DNA from: Lepturacanthus savala
Lineage: Eukaryota; Chordata; Actinopteri; Scombriformes; Trichiuridae
Length of the DNA: 64,000 nt
NCBI GenBank assembly: GCA_030544235.1
Contig: CM060476.1
Span: forward strand, 25,384,233 to 25,448,232
Reading direction: 5' to 3'
Shown one piece after another: positions 1 through 64,000 of the stretch. The position numbers were made by a program, and so were the translations under genes. How positions within the stretch are numbered: the first letter of the stretch is position 1; the number at the start of each line of letters is the position of its first letter. The notes below the pieces were generated by a model. That model was not told the origin of the DNA, ran no database searches, and saw nothing but the letters and a program-made list of their open reading frames with translations.

Positions 1-147
1 AAATAGCTTTTCTAGTTTGCAAAAGTTAATATTTTAGTTTTGAGAGCACTAGCTTTTAGCTTCTTGAACCTTTTCACCAGGTTTGAAAATGTGGCTTTTA
101 CTGTTGACCCTTTCTGACCACCGTAGATTCCACTCTTATCCACTGAC

Positions 148-59717
<59,570 letters not shown>

Positions 59718-60137
59718 CTGAAACAAAAGATAAAGAGTGGGATGAGGGCCTCCAGTACCTGTGCAGCCAATTAAGAACTGCGGGGCCACTGCTATTTCTT
59801 GTTGTTATAGATATCATTAACAAAAGCAAAGTGCTGAAAAAGTATTTACAAAGGTACAGAAAATTTAATTTATAATCTTTTTTTATTGTAATATCGATCA
59901 GTAGGCATAAACATGTGCAAAACATTAGATACATACATGGCACATACTGCAAAAGTAAAATAGGAATGGCAGTGTGTGTTTAAGCTAGAGTTAAAAAAGA
60001 GAAGCTTTGCAGCCTGCAACAATCCATTTCAACAACTCCACACATAGCAGTATTAGAGAGAGAGTTGCTCTAATTTAAGGCCATTTTACAGTCAATTAAC
60101 AACTAACCTGTCATGGAGCAACATCCAGCAACAGTCC

Positions 60138-60771
60138 TGTCATGTCTCGTCGTAAATGTTAAGTTATCACTTGTGTTGTCTTGTCGTGCACTTCCTGTTT
60201 TATTTTGAAATAACTCTTCCCTCTCGTTTCAGGCACCTTTGCTTCCTGCCCTTGTGTGTTTCCCGCCACTGTGATTGCCTTCCCCTGCCCTGATTGTTTT
60301 CACCTGTGCCCTGTTACCTTGTGTCTATTTATTGTCTGTGTCTACCCTTGTCCTGTGCCAGTTCGTCATGTTCCATGTCTCAAGAACCAGCGCCCAGCTC
60401 CATGCCCTTTCAGGTTTTGTGTTTTGTTCCTGTCTGTTAGTTTTCAGTCTTGTTTTTGCAGCTTTTCCTTTGTTACTTTTTCTAGTTATCATTAGTCTGA
60501 TTTTCCTCGCAAGAGTGATTTTTTGTTTACCTCGTAAGAGTGATTTTTTGTTTACCTCGTAAGAGTGATTTTGTGTTTACCTCGTAAGAGTGATTTTTTG
60601 TTTACCTCGTAAGAGTGATTTTTTGTTGGTACTTTATAGCCTTAGTGTTGTAGCATTTTTCCTCCTTGAGAGTGACTTTCAGTTTTGTACAATAAAGACT
60701 TTCTCTTTTTTGAACGTACTGCGAACGAGTCGTGCATTTGGGTTCAGCCTCCGGCCCCCCGCCTCGTGTCA
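60138..60771 (+). mobile_element. 5' LTR of a Ty3/Gypsy retrotransposon (family A)
   Basis: It runs from TGTCATG to CTCGTGTCA, 634 bp, and shares cacttcctgttttattttga and ctcgtttcagg with the three solo LTRs. AATAAA is at 60691. The sequence between LTR and gag ATG is only 17 nt. The 5 bp before it, agtcc, is the expected left TSD; the right side lies outside the window. Confidence 0.85.
60505..60629. repeat. 25-bp tandem repeat in the LTR, 5 copies
   Basis: Five consecutive copies of cctcgtaagagtgattttttgttta (split here: cctcgtaagag, tgattttttg, ttta), in exact register. Diverged singles of the same motif occur in the solo LTRs. Confidence 0.95.
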
Positions 60772-60788
60772 GTACGAACTGGCCAGCC

Positions 60789-63700
60789 ATGAACCCAGCC
60801 GACTCCAGCCAGCTGACCGCAGCGGTCCACTCCCAGGAAGCGCGACTAACGAGGCAGGAGGAACACCTGACATCCCTTGCCCAAGGGTTGCAAGGGTTGG
60901 CCAACAGCCAGGACAGTTTTAAGGCAGCCATGACCACGGAGATGAGGGAGTTAGCCCGGCAGATCAGGCAGGCCCTCCCTCCATCACAGCCTGAACTTTC
61001 TGCACCACCGAACTCTTCTGCTACTCCTGCTTCACCTGGATCACCTTCAGCCTCGCTCCGGCTAGCCCCGCCAGAGAAATTCTCCGGAGAAGGTGTCAAT
61101 TGTAAGTCTTTTATTGTTCAATGTGAGCTGCACTATGAACTCCAGCCCTCAGCCTTCCCAACGGACTCGGCCAAAGTGGCCTTCATGATTTCCCACCTTT
61201 CGGGACAAGCGGCAGCATGGGCGACTGCAGAGTGGGCTCGGGGAGCGTCAGTGTGCTCCTCCATAGACTCTTTTAAAGACTCATTAAGGAAGATCTTCGA
61301 TCGCACAGTACCAGGGAGGGAGGCGGCAAGAGAGCTGAGCACTATCAAGCAAGGCAGACGCACGGTGGCTGATTACGCCATCCACTTCCGCACCTTAGCT
61401 GCTGACAGTGAGTGGAACGACGCGGCCCTACGGGACATGTTTTTGACTGGGCTCGCTGCCTCCGTTCGGAGCTTGCTAATTCCCCTGGACTTACCTGCAG
61501 ACTTAGACTCCGTCATCGCCCTTGCCATCCGGACGGGCAATCGGCTAAGGGACTGGGAGAGAGAGACCGTGACGCCCTTTCACCACCGGATAGCTGCTCA
61601 ACCCCCCATGCCGGCACAATTTTCTCCACAGGCTGCAGCACCCCTAGAGCCCAGGGAGGAGCCGATGCAGTTGGGGCGGGCAAGGCTGTCCAGAGAGGAG
61701 CGACGTCGCCGGTTACTAGAGGGCAGATGCTTTTACTGTGGACGGACTGGGCATTTTCTGGCTGCATGTCCAGCAAAAGGAGGGAGCTCACCAGGTAAGG
61801 GAGGTACTCTGGCCCGTCGGTTGTCCATGCCGGAAACTCCCCCTCGCACACTGACTACTGTCCAGGTAATCCTCACTGATCGCTCCATTTCTGTAGGGGC
61901 TTTAATTGATTCAGGGGCCGACGAGAGCCTGCTAGACTGGGATTTGGCCCACCAGTGGCAAGTAAAAACTGTATTGTTATCCCAGCCCCTGGAAGCCACC
62001 GCTCTTGATGGCCATTTTATTTTTAGGATAACTCATAAGACTGAACCACTCCGTGTCCAGGTTGGCGATCACTATGAACAGATGTCTTTTCACCTTTTCA
62101 ACTCTGCTCGGCATCCAATGGTTCTTGGATACCCATGGCTGTCTAGGCACAACCCCCACATTAATTGGGAAGCCGGAACTATCACCGCCTGGGGAGAGAA
62201 TTGTGTAGGGAACTGTTTAGCTGTGGGTCAGAGACTGGCAATGGGCCATATCAATACTGGGGGGACAGACCCATCTCCTGGGATAGAACCAGACCTTGTA
62301 ACTGAACCTACTGACCTAGCAACTGTACCTGTGGCTTACCATGACTTGGGGGAGGTATTCAGCAAAAGCAAGGCTGCGTCCTTGCCTCCCCACAGACCAT
62401 ATGACTGCGCCATTGACTTGATTCCAGGTGCCCCAATTCCCAAGGGGAGACTTTATGCCATTTCAGGTCCTGAGAAAAAGGCCATGAAGGATTACATTGA
62501 CAGTTCACTCAAGGCTGGCCTTATTCGTCCCTCTTCATCTCCTGCGGGAGCCGGTTTCTTTTTTGTAGGAAAGAAAGACGGCTCCCTCCGTCCCTGCATA
62601 GACTATAGCCCCCTTAATGCCATTACAGTTAAGAACCGCTACCCTCTGCCCCTTATGGCCTCCGCTTTTGAACAGCTCCAGTCAGCCAAGGTATTTACAA
62701 AGCTAGACTTAAGAAACGCTTACCACCTGGTTCGGATCAGAGAGGGGGATGAGTGGAAGACTGGTTTTAACACACCATCAGGGCACTATGAATATTTAGT
62801 CATGCCATTTGGACTTGCCAATGCCCCTGCAGTATTTCAGGCTTTTGTTAACGATATCCTCCGTGATTTCTTGAACTTGTTTGTGTTTGTATACCTGGAT
62901 GACATTTTGATCTTTTCCCCTGATCAGCGAACTCATGTCCATCATGTCAGACTGGTTCTCCAGCGCCTGCTGGAGAACCAGCTATATGTTAAAGCAGAAA
63001 AATGTGATTTCCATGCCGATACGATATCGTTCCTTGGCTTTATTGTAGCCTCGGGACAGATACAGATGGACCCGGCTAAAGTTAGCGCTGTGGCTCAATG
63101 GCCAACTCCTGATAGCCGCAAGAAGGTTCAGCAATTCCTGGGGTTTGCTAACTTCTATAGGCGGTTCATCAGAAACTTCAGCGCGATAGCAGCTCCACTC
63201 CATGCATTAACATCTCCTCTGACACCCTTCCAGTGGTCTCCAGAAGCTGACCAGGCATTCAGGAGGCTGACTGCCATGTTCACGACAGCGCCCATTCTCA
63301 CAATGCCTGACCCAAATCGTCAGTTTGTGGTGGAGGTGGATGCCTCCAGTGAAGGAGTGGGGGCTGTTTTATCTCAGCGGTCAGAGAAGGACCAAAAGAT
63401 GCACCCCTGTGCCTATCTTTCCAGACGGCTCTCATCAGCTGAGCGCAACTATGACGTTGGGAATCGTGAGCTACTGGCAGTGAAGGTGGCCCTGGAGGAG
63501 TGGCGACATTGGCTGGAGGGAGCTCAACAACCATTCATCGTCTGGACGGATCATAAAAATTTGGAATATATTAGAAAAGCAAAACGTTTAAATGCACGTC
63601 AAGCAAGATGGACATTGTTTTTTAACCGCTTTGATTTTGTCTTGTCTTACAGGCCGGGGTCCAAGAACACCAAGCCGGACACTCTCTCTCGCCTTTATGA

Positions 63701-64000
63701 CCCCGAGTCTGTTGCCAAGGTCCCCGAGTCCATCCTGCCACTGAAACGTGTGGTGGGGGCGGTGAATTGGCAGATAGAAGCTGAGGTGAAGCAGGCCAAT
63801 GGTGAGAGCCCACCACCTAGTGGTTGCCCAGCCAATCGGCTGTTTGTCCCAGTGCCCCTGCGACCTCAGGTGATTCACTGGGCTCACACCTCCCTGCTTA
63901 CCTGCCACCCAGGGGTGAGCCGTACTATGTTTGTCATCAGGCAACGCTTCTGGTGGCCGGCTATGGAACAGGATGTCCGGGAGTATGTGGAGGCCTGTCG
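60789..64000 (+). CDS. Ty3/Gypsy gag-pol polyprotein, uninterrupted, truncated by window end
   Basis: One open frame from ATG 60789 to the last full codon at 63998 gives at least 1,070 codons with no stop. Order: a gag region with a coiled N-terminus; a CCHC zinc knuckle CFYCGRTGHFLAAC at residues 314-327; a protease with IDSGA (Asp374); a reverse transcriptase with LDLRNAYHLV and catalytic YLDD at 702-705; RNase H with VDAS (Asp851), NRELLAV (Glu894) and WTDHKN (Asp921); and the start of the integrase zinc domain (HTSLLTCHPG, then a Cys at the last codon). Gag and pol are fused in one frame with no frameshift or stop between them. It resembles the sushi-like chromovirus group common in fish; that placement is from memory. 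It lies in a cubn intron, antisense to the host gene. Integrase core, any chromodomain and the 3' LTR are outside the window. Confidence 0.95.
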   Translation, partial: MNPADSSQLTAAVHSQEARLTRQEEHLTSLAQGLQGLANSQDSFKAAMTTEMRELARQIRQALPPSQPELSAPPNSSATPASPGSPSASLRLAPPEKFSGEGVNCKSFIVQCELHYELQPSAFPTDSAKVAFMISHLSGQAAAWATAEWARGASVCSSIDSFKDSLRKIFDRTVPGREAARELSTIKQGRRTVADYAIHFRTLAADSEWNDAALRDMFLTGLAASVRSLLIPLDLPADLDSVIALAIRTGNRLRDWERETVTPFHHRIAAQPPMPAQFSPQAAAPLEPREEPMQLGRARLSREERRRRLLEGRCFYCGRTGHFLAACPAKGGSSPGKGGTLARRLSMPETPPRTLTTVQVILTDRSISVGALIDSGADESLLDWDLAHQWQVKTVLLSQPLEATALDGHFIFRITHKTEPLRVQVGDHYEQMSFHLFNSARHPMVLGYPWLSRHNPHINWEAGTITAWGENCVGNCLAVGQRLAMGHINTGGTDPSPGIEPDLVTEPTDLATVPVAYHDLGEVFSKSKAASLPPHRPYDCAIDLIPGAPIPKGRLYAISGPEKKAMKDYIDSSLKAGLIRPSSSPAGAGFFFVGKKDGSLRPCIDYSPLNAITVKNRYPLPLMASAFEQLQSAKVFTKLDLRNAYHLVRIREGDEWKTGFNTPSGHYEYLVMPFGLANAPAVFQAFVNDILRDFLNLFVFVYLDDILIFSPDQRTHVHHVRLVLQRLLENQLYVKAEKCDFHADTISFLGFIVASGQIQMDPAKVSAVAQWPTPDSRKKVQQFLGFANFYRRFIRNFSAIAAPLHALTSPLTPFQWSPEADQAFRRLTAMFTTAPILTMPDPNRQFVVEVDASSEGVGAVLSQRSEKDQKMHPCAYLSRRLSSAERNYDVGNRELLAVKVALEEWRHWLEGAQQPFIVWTDHKNLEYIRKAKRLNARQARWTLFFNRFDFVLSYRPGSKNTKPDTLSRLYDPESVAKVPESILPLKRVVGAVNWQIEAEVKQANGESPPPSGCPANRLFVPVPLRPQVIHWAHTSLLTCHPGVSRTMFVIRQRFWWPAMEQDVREYVEAC

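Noticed and set aside
60602..61099. 165-codon minus-strand ORF
   Set aside because: Antisense shadow of the LTR and gag frame. The plus-strand polyprotein explains the region. The same applies to 61133-63944 minus-strand ORFs.

Overview
The window is vertebrate, almost certainly teleost, nuclear DNA. The evidence is 49 GT-AG-bounded exons of one gene and introns filled with typical fish repeats: tRNA-derived SINEs, Tc1/IS630-type DNA transposons, CR1/L2-like LINEs, Ty3/Gypsy LTRs and long CA/TA microsatellites. No bacterial, viral, tRNA, rRNA or CRISPR feature was seen.

The only host gene is cubilin (cubn), the multi-CUB endocytic receptor, on the minus strand from about 59717 down to 148. 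It is partial at both ends. Chaining the exons by splice sites and phase gives 24 consecutive CUB domains, 8,412 coding nt or 2,804 codons, with no stop or frameshift. Every domain is a multiple of three nt, and every domain-to-domain intron is phase 1. The eleventh domain in reading order lacks the first conserved cysteine pair. From memory this marks CUB13 of mammalian cubilin. If so, the window holds CUB3 to CUB26 of 27, with the N-terminal stem, EGF repeats and CUB1-2 beyond the right edge and CUB27 beyond the left. That numbering is used below and is provisional.

Layout: 1-17055 holds CUB26 to CUB19 with a minisatellite, SINEs and a solo LTR. The 17056-24847 intron is a nested transposon cluster: two Tc1-like elements, one interrupted by a LINE. 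24848-34722 holds CUB18 to CUB14, with a solo LTR inside a Tc1 fragment, a Gypsy pol remnant and an internally deleted IS630-like transposon with perfect TIRs. 36346-59717 holds CUB13 to CUB3, a solo LTR that carries a copy of a cubn splice site, and a LINE. 60138-64000 is the 5' LTR and the first 1,070 codons of an uninterrupted Ty3/Gypsy gag-pol ORF, cut by the window end.

Cubilin works with amnionless and megalin in absorptive epithelia to take up cobalamin carrier complexes, albumin and other ligands. The provisional CUB5-8 block (57083-46564) corresponds to the intrinsic-factor/B12-binding region of the mammalian protein. The remaining sequence is intronic and mostly mobile-element debris.
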